From Pseudomonas hygromyciniae (GTDB taxonomy: Bacteria > Pseudomonadota > Gammaproteobacteria > Pseudomonadales > Pseudomonadaceae): 64,000 nucleotides of DNA. Shown here piece by piece: positions 26,978 through 35,362 of the stretch. How positions within the stretch are numbered: the first letter of the stretch is position 1; every line of letters starts with the position of its first letter. The position numbers and the translations under genes were made by a program. The stretch is taken from NCBI RefSeq assembly GCF_016925675.1, contig NZ_CP070506.1, positions 5,516,501 to 5,580,500 on the forward strand, read 5' to 3'. A model generated the notes under the pieces. It did not search any database, was not told the origin of the DNA, and saw only the letters and a list, made by a program, of their open reading frames with translations.

Positions 26978-28273
26978 ATGGACGTCACCGCAACCTTGAG
27001 CTTGGGCGATCCGCTGGAACCCGCACGCAAGGCCACCGCGCAAATGCTGCAAGAGCGCGAGCGCACTTTTTCGCTGCCCCAGCCGTTTTACTCTGACCAG
27101 CGGCTGTTCGATATCGACATGCAGGAGATCTTCCAGAAGGAATGGTTGATCGCCGGCATGACCTGCGAAATCCCCGCCAAAGGCAACTACCTGACCCTGC
27201 AGATCGGCAAGAACCCGATCATCGTGATCCGTGGCGCCGAAGGCGTGGTGCATGCCTTTCACAACGTCTGCCGCCACCGCGGTTCGCGCTTGTGCACCAG
27301 CGACAAGGGCAAGGTCGCCAAACTGGTTTGCCATTACCACCAGTGGACCTATGAACTGGACGGGCGCCTACTGTTCGCCGGCACCGAGATGGGCGCCGAC
27401 TTCGACATGAAGCAGTACGGCCTCAAGCCGGTGAACGTGAAGACCGCCGGCGGCTACATCTTCATCAGCCTGGCCGAGAACCCGCCGGCCATCGATGACT
27501 TTCTGTCGACGCTCAACCACTACATGGAACCCTACGACATGGAAAACACCAAGGTGGCGATCCAGACCACCTTGTTTGAAAAAGCCAACTGGAAGCTGGT
27601 GCTGGAAAACAACCGCGAGTGCTACCACTGCAACGCCTCGCACCCCGAGTTACTGAAAACCCTGCTGGAATGGGACGACGTCACCGACCCGCGTGCCGAC
27701 CAGGCCTTCAAGGACCACGTCGCCGCATCCGCCGCTGCCTGGGACGCCGAGAAGATCCCTTACGCCCACGCCAGCTTCGGTCTGCGAAACCGTATCGTGC
27801 GCATGCCGCTGCTCAAGGGCACCGTCTCCATGACCCTGGATGGCAAGCAGGGCTGCAAGAAACTCATGGGCCGGATCAAGAACCCCGACCTGGGCTCGAT
27901 GCGCATCCTGCACCTGCCCCACTCGTGGAACCACTGCATGGGCGATCACATCATCGTCTTCACGGTGTGGCCGATCAGCGCCCAGGAAACCATGGTCACC
28001 ACCAAATGGCTGGTGCATAAGGACGCGGTGGAAGGTGAAGACTACGACGTCGAACGCATGCGCCAGGTGTGGGACGCCACCAATGACCAGGACCGGCGCC
28101 TGGCCGAAGAGAACCAGCGCGGGATCAACTCCACCGCTTACCAACCGGGGCCGTACTCCAAGACCTATGAGTTTGGCGTGGTGAACTTTGTGGACTGGTA
28201 CAGCGAGCGCATGCTCAACAACCTGGGAGCGGCGCCGGCGCCGTACCTCAAGGGCGTCGCAGCACACGAGTAA
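26978..28273 (+). CDS. gbcA: Glycine betaine demethylase, Rieske oxygenase subunit
   Basis: This 431-residue oxygenase removes the first methyl group of glycine betaine to give dimethylglycine and formaldehyde. The Rieske cluster ligands are Cys98 and His100 (CRHRG) and Cys118 and His121 (CHYHQW). The mononuclear iron site is in NNRECYHCNASHPE and a later acidic residue. The start at 26978 follows GAGGA; the upstream part of the open frame is the divergent promoter. It pairs with GbcB transcribed the other way. Confidence 0.96.
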   Translation: MDVTATLSLGDPLEPARKATAQMLQERERTFSLPQPFYSDQRLFDIDMQEIFQKEWLIAGMTCEIPAKGNYLTLQIGKNPIIVIRGAEGVVHAFHNVCRHRGSRLCTSDKGKVAKLVCHYHQWTYELDGRLLFAGTEMGADFDMKQYGLKPVNVKTAGGYIFISLAENPPAIDDFLSTLNHYMEPYDMENTKVAIQTTLFEKANWKLVLENNRECYHCNASHPELLKTLLEWDDVTDPRADQAFKDHVAASAAAWDAEKIPYAHASFGLRNRIVRMPLLKGTVSMTLDGKQGCKKLMGRIKNPDLGSMRILHLPHSWNHCMGDHIIVFTVWPISAQETMVTTKWLVHKDAVEGEDYDVERMRQVWDATNDQDRRLAEENQRGINSTAYQPGPYSKTYEFGVVNFVDWYSERMLNNLGAAPAPYLKGVAAHE

Positions 28274-28279
28274 CTGACT

Positions 28280-28431
28280 GTGGGAGCAGGCAAGCCCTAA
28301 TGCCACGTAGGAGCGAGCTTGCTCGCGAAGGACGTCAACGATAACGCGTGTTTGCTAGGTAAACGCGGCGCTCTCAAGTTCTTCGCGAGCAAGCTCGCTC
28401 CTACGTGGCATTAGGGCTTGCCCGCTCCCAC
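28280..28431. repeat. REPIN nested inside a second REP pair
   Basis: An outer inverted pair (TGTGGGAGCAGGCAAGCCC on the left and its near complement on the right) is followed on both sides by a TAATGCCAC/GTGGCATTA arm and then by a complete GTAGGAGCGAGCTTGCTCGCGAA element. The arrangement suggests one REPIN inserted within another. Confidence 0.85.
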
Positions 28432-28500
28432 TTTTGAGCCCGCTCCTGGTCAAAAATTGAGCATAGGGCCGCCAGCCCACTGTTACCCTGCCCTGCAGCC

Positions 28501-29070
28501 ATCCCCCAACAACTTATCCACAAACCCACCCACAGCAATTGTGGGCAACTGCGCTCTTACCTCGACATAAAACCAAGAAAATCCGTGACTTATTCAAAGC
28601 AATGGGTTTTATCCAATATTGATCATTTTTTGACCTAAAGCGTACAGGCCACGTTCTATATGGCCTGTAGCGGAACGCAAACACCTTATCCACAGAAGCG
28701 CCAACAGACTTTGGGGGCAACTTTGGCCTATCTGTGGAAAACCGCCTGCGGCCCATCAAAATCGAGGCTTTACCCGCGTAAACCCATGGAAACAGCGATA
28801 TTGATCATATTTCAACCAACCCACTGCAAGCCTTTATCCATATGGCTTGCAGCGTGTAGCGAACATCTTATCCACAGAAGCACCAACAGACTTTGGGGGC
28901 AACTCTGAGCGGGGCTTTTCCCTTATCCACAGAAAAAGCCCAGTAAAAACCGGCGCTTAGGTTGGTTGTTTTTCGTACAGAGGGCTGCAGGGCTTGATTT
29001 ACATGGGGTGTGGACAGCCGCGAACAGGTTATCCACAGCTGCGTTAACAGGGATTGTGGGTAACACCAAC
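28501..29070. other. DnaA-box array, possible DnaA titration or origin-like locus
   Basis: This non-coding region between gbcA and the ETF genes has five exact TTATCCACA sequences, all on the plus strand, at 28514-28522, 28686-28694, 28868-28876, 28923-28931 and 29029-29037. One-mismatch copies are at 28733-28741 (reverse, TTTTCCACA), 28834-28842 (TTATCCATA) and 29055-29063 (reverse, TTACCCACA). The stretch 28561-28640 is AT-rich (54 of 80 bases) and ends with GATCATTTTTTGA, similar to an origin 13-mer; a second such sequence is GATCATATTTCAA at 28803-28815. TTATCCACA is the established DnaA-binding consensus. No dnaA, dnaN or rpmH gene is in the window, so this is not the standard oriC. Function as a datA/DARS-type locus or secondary origin is inference. 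Confidence 0.65.
28617..28904 (+). repeat. Two copies of a module with 182-base period carrying a stem-loop and a DnaA box
   Basis: Copies at 28617-28722 and 28799-28904 share TATTGATCAT at the left, a stem-loop in the middle (ACAGGCC/GGCCTGT at 28645-28668; CTGCAAGCC/GGCTTGCAG at 28824-28851), a GAAC element, then TTATCCACAGAAGC and CCAACAGACTTTGGGGGCAACT. More diverged relatives of the box-plus-GGGCAAC part lie at 28514-28550 and 29029-29064. Loops and stems differ in sequence while the pairing is kept, which suggests that the hairpin matters. The period is not a multiple of three, so it is not a protein repeat. Confidence 0.8.
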
Positions 29071-29080
29071 GCACATGGCT

Positions 29081-29181
29081 TGTAGGAGCGAGCTTGCTCG
29101 CGAAAAAGGCCAACGATCACGCAGCGTGTCTGGTTTAACGCTGCGCGCTCAGGTTCTTCGCGAGCAAGCTCGCGCCTACAG
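29081..29181. repeat. REPIN (GTAGGAGCGAGCTTGCTCGCGAA type)
   Basis: A complete inverted pair lies directly downstream of the etfB stop, at the right edge of the DnaA-box region. Confidence 0.9.
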
Positions 29182-29187
29182 GGGGGG

Positions 29188-29958
29188 TCAGCGCACCACG
29201 CCTTCTTCGATCAGCAGCTTGAGAATCGCTTCGGCACCCGCCTCGGGGCTGAGGCCCTTGAGCACCTGGCCACTGCCGCCGCTGGCCTTGGCAGTGGCAG
29301 CTTTCATACGGTCGGCGCCGCTCTTGGCCTTGATCACTTTGAGGCGCTTGGGTCGAGGCTTGGCCGGTTGCAGCACGGCGCCTGTGAATAACTCATCGTC
29401 CACCACCTGCACGTCGTGCTCCTGCAGCACTCCGCGCTGGGCCGGGCCGTAGGCGCTTTGCCGAGGCTTGGGCCCGGCGTTATCCACCGTGGCCAGGAAC
29501 GGCAGGCGCACCTTCAGGCGCCGCCGCTGCCCGCGCGGCAGGGCTTGCAGTACATGGGCCACACCGTTGTCGATGGACTCCACCTGGGCCAGGCCGACAA
29601 TCAACGGCCAGCCCAGTTGTTCGGCCAACAGGAAGGGCAGCATGCCCGAGCCTTCGCCGGTTTCTGCCTGGCTGCCGGTAAGCACCACCTGGGCGCCAGC
29701 GTCCCGTAGATAGTCGCCGAGTATCGGCAAGGCATCGGCGCCGGCCGGCTGCTCCAGCACGTGCAACTGCGCCAACCCCATGCCCAGGTAGGCGCGCAGG
29801 GTCGGTTCGGCAATGTCGCCGGCATGCAGCACTTGCAGGTTATCCCCCGCCAGTTGCAACCCTAGCTCGACGGCGCGCGCATCCTGTTCGGCGCGACGTG
29901 GGCGGCCGGAGGTCGGGTGGGCGCCTATGGAGACCAGGCTGATTACATGGGTGGTCAT
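29188..29958 (-). CDS. Electron transfer flavoprotein subunit beta, dimethylglycine-pathway type
   Basis: This 256-residue protein matches the diverged ETF beta subunits found next to dgcAB. The alpha/beta nucleotide-binding fold reads HVISLVSIGAHPTSGRPRRAEQD and QVVLTGSQAETGEGSGMLPFLLAEQLGWPLI, the latter being the ETF-beta G-rich segment. The ATG at 29958 is used because AAGGA is seven bases upstream. It would pass electrons from dimethylglycine demethylase to the quinone pool together with the alpha subunit 15 bases upstream. Confidence 0.88.
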   Translation of the reverse strand: MTTHVISLVSIGAHPTSGRPRRAEQDARAVELGLQLAGDNLQVLHAGDIAEPTLRAYLGMGLAQLHVLEQPAGADALPILGDYLRDAGAQVVLTGSQAETGEGSGMLPFLLAEQLGWPLIVGLAQVESIDNGVAHVLQALPRGQRRRLKVRLPFLATVDNAGPKPRQSAYGPAQRGVLQEHDVQVVDDELFTGAVLQPAKPRPKRLKVIKAKSGADRMKAATAKASGGSGQVLKGLSPEAGAEAILKLLIEEGVVR

Positions 29959-29973
29959 GACCATATCCTTTGC

Positions 29974-31194
29974 TTAAGCCGCATCGCGCTTGGCGCCGTT
30001 GCGGTGGGCCTGGACCGCTGCGATCAAGGCCCGGAGAATTTCGCCGCTGTCACCGATCACCGACAGGTCGGCGCGCTTGATCATGTCGCACCCCGGATCG
30101 AGGTTGATCGCCACCACCTTGTCGCAGGCACCGATGCCTTGCAGGTGCTGGATCGCCCCGGAGATCCCCACGGCCACATACACCCGCGCAGTGACCCAGA
30201 TACCACTGGCGCCAACCTGCCGATCACGGGCCATGAAGCCATCGTCCACGGCCACCCGCGACGCACCTTCGGTAGCCCCCAGGGCGGCAGCGGTCTGGTG
30301 GAACAGCTCCCAGTCCTTGACCCCGTTGCCGCCCGAGAAAATAAACTCGGCTTCGGCCATGGGAATCGCGCCCGGATCCACCGCCACCGCGCCCAGATCC
30401 TCGATACGCGGCAAGCTGCGCGCCAGCGCTGTGGATAACTCCACCGGCAACACTTCATGGCGCGTATCGCTGACGGGGTCGGCACATTCCACGGCGGCCA
30501 GGATCAGCCTTGGCAACGCTCGCGCCAGGTCTTCCTGGCCCGCACCGGCACGGCCGATACACTCGTTGCCCTTGATCTGCCACACCCGGGTTGCCGGGCG
30601 TTCCTTGAGGCTCGCAGCAAAGCGCCGCCCCAGTTCGCCACCGCCACTGCGGCTGTCGGGCAGCAACCAGTGACGCGGGCTGAACTGGTTATCCACAGCC
30701 CGCAGGCCATGGACCCGTTGCTCCGGTGAATAACCGTCGAATGCGTGGCCGTCCAGCACCAGCAGGCGATCCACGCCGGCCGTGTCGAAGGCACTTTCCT
30801 TATGCTCGCCAAAGACCACCGCCAGTACCGCACCGTCGCTGCCGGCGAGTTGCCGTGCCAGGCCCAGCAAGTCGCGGTCGTGGCTGCTCAGGCGGCCGCC
30901 GACCATATCCGGCACCACGTTGATGTAGAACGCCGGGGCTGGCACCTGGTGCAGCGGCAACTGCACTTGCACCGCTGCCGTGCGCTTGGTCGCGCCACCC
31001 TGCTGGGCGCCGCTGCGGTCGATACGCTTGATGCCGTTGGGGCCGATAAAACCAATGCCATGCACGTTTTTACGGAGGATGCCGTTAGGCCCCATCCAAC
31101 TGTGCTGCTCCGGTTGCATCGCCGCATGCAGCGGGTGCAGGCGGTTGCGGGCGATCCATTCGGCCCGTGGGTCGCGGCGGATAATGTCGCTCAT
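29974..31194 (-). CDS. Electron transfer flavoprotein subunit alpha, dimethylglycine-pathway type
   Basis: This 406-residue protein is longer than housekeeping EtfA because of an N-terminal extension of about 80 residues (MSDIIRRDPRAEWIARNRLH onwards). The FAD-binding C-terminal domain has FIFSGGNGVKDWELF and VGASGIWVTARVYVAVGISGAIQHLQG, which match the EtfA signature. Its start overlaps the dgcB stop by one base (TGATG). The gene contains two exact DnaA-box sequences, at 30430-30438 and 30689-30697. Confidence 0.9.
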   Translation of the reverse strand: MSDIIRRDPRAEWIARNRLHPLHAAMQPEQHSWMGPNGILRKNVHGIGFIGPNGIKRIDRSGAQQGGATKRTAAVQVQLPLHQVPAPAFYINVVPDMVGGRLSSHDRDLLGLARQLAGSDGAVLAVVFGEHKESAFDTAGVDRLLVLDGHAFDGYSPEQRVHGLRAVDNQFSPRHWLLPDSRSGGGELGRRFAASLKERPATRVWQIKGNECIGRAGAGQEDLARALPRLILAAVECADPVSDTRHEVLPVELSTALARSLPRIEDLGAVAVDPGAIPMAEAEFIFSGGNGVKDWELFHQTAAALGATEGASRVAVDDGFMARDRQVGASGIWVTARVYVAVGISGAIQHLQGIGACDKVVAINLDPGCDMIKRADLSVIGDSGEILRALIAAVQAHRNGAKRDAA

Positions 31195-33131
31195 CAGTGG
31201 ACCTCCGCAGGTTGACGGGTGTTCTTGGCCGATGCGGCCTCTTCGAGCAAGGCATCCGCCACCAACTCGGCAATGTCCTTGATCAGTGGGCGCGGCTCGA
31301 CCACCCCTTCGAGCATCGCCGTACACTGTGGACAACCGACGGCCACCAGCTCGGCACCGGTCTCGCGGATGTCCTCCATGCGCATGTCGGGAATGCGCTG
31401 CTTGCCGGGAATATCGGTGATCGGCGCGCCGCCACCACCGCCACAGCAACGGGAACGGAAGCCCGAACGTTGCATCTCCTTGACCTCGATCCCCAGCGCC
31501 CGCAGTACTTGGCGCGGAGCCTCGTACTCGCCGTTGTAACGGCCCAGGTAGCACGGGTCGTGATAGGTCACGCTGTTGCCTTTGTGCTGGCCCAGGTTCA
31601 GCGCGCCGGCGTCGATCAACTCGGCCATGTAGGTGCTGTGGTGCTGCACGCGGTAGTTGCCGTCGAAGGCGCCGTATTCGTTTTTCAGTACATGGAAACT
31701 GTGGGGATCGCAGGTCACGATGCGCTTGAAGCTGTACTTGGCCAGGGTCTGGATATTGCGCGCAGCCAGTAGCTGGAACGTCGCCTCATCCCCCAGACGC
31801 CGGGCCACGTCGCCACTGTCGCGTTCCTCCAGGCCCAGCACGGCGAAATCGACCTTGGCCGCCTTCAGCACTTTGACGAAAGCGCGCAAGGTCCGCTGGT
31901 TACGCATGTCGAAGGCACCATCGCCAACCCAGAACAGTACGTCAGTTGTCTTCTTATCGCCGAGCAGCGGCAGGTTCAAGTCCGCCGCCCAGTTCATCCG
32001 CCCGCCCGGGGCAAAACCGCCAGGGTTGTCGGTGGCGATCAGGTTTTCCAGGACTTCGGCGCCCTTGTTCGGGGTCGCGCCTTTTTCCAGGGTCAGGTGA
32101 CGGCGCATATCGACGATGGCATCCACGTGCTCGATCATCATCGGGCATTCTTCGACGCAGGCGCGGCAGGTGGTGCACGACCACAAGGTCTCGGCGTCCA
32201 CCAGGCCGTTGACGATCGGTTGGTGCGGGTTGCCGCTGTGCTCGCCAATGGCCTTGCCCGGATACGGACTGCCGGCGAACTTCGCATCGGTGCCACCGGC
32301 CAGGCCGACCACCATGTCCTGGATCAGCTTTTTCGGGTTCAGCGGCTGGCCGGCAGCAAACGCCGGGCACGCGGCTTCGCACTTGCCGCACTGCACGCAG
32401 GCGTCGAAGCCCAGCAATTGGTTCCAGGTGAAGTCCTTGGGTTTTTCCACGCCCAGGGGCGCGCTTTTATCGCTCAGGTCCAGCGGCTTCAAACCGGTGG
32501 AACGGCCACCGCCAAAACGTTCGGCGCGGCGGTGCCAGGCCAAGTGCAGGGCACCGGCAAACGCATGCTTCATCGGCCCGCCCCAGGTCATGCCGAAGAA
32601 CATCTCCGACACGCCCCACAGCACACCCACACCGAGCAGCGCGGCCAGCAGCCAGCCACCGAAGTCGGCAGGCAGGATCCCGGCCACCGGCAAGGTCACC
32701 AGGAAGAAACTGACCGAAAACGCCATCAGGCTTTTCGGCAGGCGCATCCACGGGCCCTTGGACAGGCGCGATGGCGGGTTGCGCCGGCGCAGGTAGACGA
32801 AGGTGGCGCCGACAAACATCAGCACCGAGGCCAGCAGCAAGGCGTAGCCAAGGATGCGGTTATGCAGGCCGAAACCGTGCACCAGAATCGCCAGCAACGC
32901 TGACAACACAAAGCCCAGGGCCGTGGCCACGTGGGTATTGGCGATGTATTTGTCGCGGGCGACCACGTGGTGCAGGTCGACCATGTAGCGCTTGGGCATG
33001 GCCAACAGGCCGCCCAGCAGGTCGACCTTGGCGGCACGGCCACGGCGCCACATGTTCACCCGGCGCAAAGCGCCGAGGACAGCGAGGCCCAGGGCCGCAA
33101 ACAGGAGAATCGGAAGAAGGGTGTTCAACAT
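31194..33131 (-). CDS. dgcB: Dimethylglycine demethylase, membrane iron-sulphur subunit
   Basis: This is a 645-residue protein with five or so N-terminal TM helices, two [4Fe-4S] motifs (CVQCGKCEAACP and CTTCRACVEECP) and C-terminal cysteine-rich CCG domains (YHDPCYLGRYN; RCCGGGGG). The layout is that of heterodisulfide-reductase-like quinone-linked proteins. The start at 33131 follows GGGAG. It would work with DgcA and the ETF pair to move electrons from dimethylglycine to the respiratory chain. Confidence 0.94.
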   Translation of the reverse strand: MLNTLLPILLFAALGLAVLGALRRVNMWRRGRAAKVDLLGGLLAMPKRYMVDLHHVVARDKYIANTHVATALGFVLSALLAILVHGFGLHNRILGYALLLASVLMFVGATFVYLRRRNPPSRLSKGPWMRLPKSLMAFSVSFFLVTLPVAGILPADFGGWLLAALLGVGVLWGVSEMFFGMTWGGPMKHAFAGALHLAWHRRAERFGGGRSTGLKPLDLSDKSAPLGVEKPKDFTWNQLLGFDACVQCGKCEAACPAFAAGQPLNPKKLIQDMVVGLAGGTDAKFAGSPYPGKAIGEHSGNPHQPIVNGLVDAETLWSCTTCRACVEECPMMIEHVDAIVDMRRHLTLEKGATPNKGAEVLENLIATDNPGGFAPGGRMNWAADLNLPLLGDKKTTDVLFWVGDGAFDMRNQRTLRAFVKVLKAAKVDFAVLGLEERDSGDVARRLGDEATFQLLAARNIQTLAKYSFKRIVTCDPHSFHVLKNEYGAFDGNYRVQHHSTYMAELIDAGALNLGQHKGNSVTYHDPCYLGRYNGEYEAPRQVLRALGIEVKEMQRSGFRSRCCGGGGGAPITDIPGKQRIPDMRMEDIRETGAELVAVGCPQCTAMLEGVVEPRPLIKDIAELVADALLEEAASAKNTRQPAEVH

Positions 33132-33160
33132 GGTGAAGCTCCCACAGACCACACAGGTCT

Positions 33161-33254
33161 AATGTGGGAGCGGGCTTGCTCGCGAAGGCGGTGCATCAGC
33201 CACCGGATGTATCGACTGACACACCGCTTTCGCGAGCAAGCCCGCTCCCACATT
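33161..33254. repeat. REPIN between dgcA and dgcB
   Basis: An inverted pair of the GAGCGGGCTTGCTCGCGAA subtype with AATGTGGG ends fills most of the 155-base gap between the two genes. Confidence 0.9.
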
Positions 33255-33286
33255 TTTGACCGAGTCCACATTGGTTCGGTGTTGGG

Positions 33287-35347
33287 TCAGAAATCCTTGC
33301 ACAAGCGCAGGGCGTCGTAGATCGCGGCGTGGGTATTGCGCTGGGCCACACAGTCACCGATGCGGAACAGCAAGTAGCCTTCCCCCGGTTCGCTCAGGCA
33401 CGGTTGCGGCTTGATCGCGAACAACGCTTCGACGTCCATCTGCCCCTTGTTGCGCGCCCCTTGCTTGAGGGCGTAGTAGATTTCTTCATCCGGGCGCACG
33501 CCGTTCTCCACCACTACCTGGTCCACCACCCGCTCTTCCTTGGCGCCGGTGTATTCGTTCTCCAGCACCGCTATCAGCTTGTCACCCTCGCGGTAGACCT
33601 TCTCCAGCATCATGTCGCCGGTCATGATCACTTCCTTGGGGTACATGCTGCGATAGTAGGTGGGGAATGACGTACCACCGATGGCCACGCCAGGCTTGAT
33701 ATCGTCGGTGACGATCTCGACCTGGCAACCCTTGTCGGCCAGGAAGTCGGCCACGGACATGCCGGTGAATTCGCAGATGGTGTCGTACACCAGCACGTTC
33801 TTGCCCGGCGCCACCTTGCCGTCGAGCACGTCCCAGCTGCTGACCACCAGGCCTTCTGCCGCGCCCCAGTGTTCGTTCTGCTCGATGAACGGATGCCCAC
33901 CCACCGCCAGCACCACCACATCCGGGCGCAAGTCGAGGATGGTTGCGGCATCCGCCGCCACGCCCAGGCGCAGGTCGACGTTGAGCCGTGCCAGTTCCAG
34001 CTGGAACCAGCGGGTGATACCGGCGATCTGGTCGCGCTGCGGGGCCTTGGACGCGGTGGTGATCTGCCCGCCGATAAAGTCTTTTTTCTCCAACAGGGTC
34101 ACGTCGTGGCCACGCTCGGCAGCAACCCGAGCGGCCTCCATCCCGGCCGGGCCGGCACCGACCACCACCACTTTGCGCTTGGGCCCGGTGGATTTTTCGA
34201 TGATGTGCGGCACGCCCATGTATTCACGGGAGGTCGCGGCGTTCTGGATGCACAGCACGTCCAGGCCCTGGTACTGGCGGTCGATGCAATAGTTGGCGCC
34301 GACGCACTGCTTGATCTGGTCAATCTGGCCCATCTTGATCTTGGCGATCAGGTGCGGGTCGGCCATGTGCGCACGGGTCATGCCGACCATGTCCACATAA
34401 CCGCCTTCGAGGATGCGCGTGGCCTGGTTCGGGTCCTTGATGTTCTGCGCGTGCAGCACCGGGACCTTGACCACTTCCTTGATCCCGGCGGCCAGGTGCA
34501 GGAACGGCTCCGGTGGGAAACTCATGTTGGGGATCACGTTGGCCAGGGTGTTGTGGGTGTCGCACCCCGAGCCGACCACGCCGATAAAGTCGAGCATGCC
34601 GGTGTCGTCGTAATACTTGGCGATCTGCTTCATGTCCTCGTGGGACAGGCCGTCCGGGTGGAACTCGTCGCCGCACAGGCGGATGCCGACGCAAAAATCC
34701 GGGCCGACTTCGGCACGCACGGCCTTGAGCACTTCCAGGCCGAATTTCATCCGCCCCTCAAAGCTGCCGCCCCACTCATCGGTACGCTTGTTGACCCGCG
34801 GGCTCCAGAACTGGTCGATCATGTGCTGGTGCACCGCCGACAGTTCCACGCCATCCAGGCCACCGGCCTTGGCCCGCGCTGCGGCGCTGGCGTAGTTGCC
34901 GATCACCCGCCAGATTTCTTCCGGTTCGATGGTTTTGCAGGTGGCGCGGTGTACTGGTTCACGGACGCCGGAGGGCGACATCAAGGTCGGCCAGTTAAAG
35001 CCGTCCCAGCGTGAGCGACGGCCCATGTGGGTAATCTGGATCATGATCTTGGCGCCATGCTTGTGCATCGCGTCAGCCAGGTTCTGGAAGTGCGGGATGA
35101 TGCGGTCGGTGGACAGGTTGACCGAACTCCACCATTCCTGCGGGCTGTCGATCGCCACCACGGAGGAACCGCCACAGATTGCCAGGCCAATGCCGCCCTT
35201 GGCTTTCTCTTCGTAGTACTTCACATAACGTTCGGTGGTCATCCCGCCGTCGGTGGCATACACCTCCGCGTGGGCGGTACTGAGCACGCGGTTGCGGATG
35301 GTCAGTTTGCCGATCTGGATCGGCGCAAACATTGCTTCGAAAGCCAT
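33287..35347 (-). CDS. dgcA: Dimethylglycine demethylase, catalytic flavoprotein subunit
   Basis: This 686-residue enzyme has an N-terminal FMN barrel of the old-yellow-enzyme type (FAPIQIGKLTIRNRV, then HMGRRSRWDG), an iron-sulphur linker (CVGANYCIDRQYQG with a following CIQNA) and a C-terminal FAD/NAD fold (VVVVGAGPAGMEAARVAAERG). This is the trimethylamine-dehydrogenase-like layout of DgcA. It turns dimethylglycine into sarcosine. GAGGA lies seven bases before the ATG. Confidence 0.95.
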   Translation of the reverse strand: MAFEAMFAPIQIGKLTIRNRVLSTAHAEVYATDGGMTTERYVKYYEEKAKGGIGLAICGGSSVVAIDSPQEWWSSVNLSTDRIIPHFQNLADAMHKHGAKIMIQITHMGRRSRWDGFNWPTLMSPSGVREPVHRATCKTIEPEEIWRVIGNYASAAARAKAGGLDGVELSAVHQHMIDQFWSPRVNKRTDEWGGSFEGRMKFGLEVLKAVRAEVGPDFCVGIRLCGDEFHPDGLSHEDMKQIAKYYDDTGMLDFIGVVGSGCDTHNTLANVIPNMSFPPEPFLHLAAGIKEVVKVPVLHAQNIKDPNQATRILEGGYVDMVGMTRAHMADPHLIAKIKMGQIDQIKQCVGANYCIDRQYQGLDVLCIQNAATSREYMGVPHIIEKSTGPKRKVVVVGAGPAGMEAARVAAERGHDVTLLEKKDFIGGQITTASKAPQRDQIAGITRWFQLELARLNVDLRLGVAADAATILDLRPDVVVLAVGGHPFIEQNEHWGAAEGLVVSSWDVLDGKVAPGKNVLVYDTICEFTGMSVADFLADKGCQVEIVTDDIKPGVAIGGTSFPTYYRSMYPKEVIMTGDMMLEKVYREGDKLIAVLENEYTGAKEERVVDQVVVENGVRPDEEIYYALKQGARNKGQMDVEALFAIKPQPCLSEPGEGYLLFRIGDCVAQRNTHAAIYDALRLCKDF

Positions 35348-35362
35348 GGCACGGTCCTCGGC

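Noticed and set aside
28514..29120. Several 65-82 codon frames in the DnaA-box region
   Set aside because: They read the same repeated DNA in different frames because the 182-base period is not a multiple of three, so they cannot be a conserved protein repeat; no ribosome sites were found.
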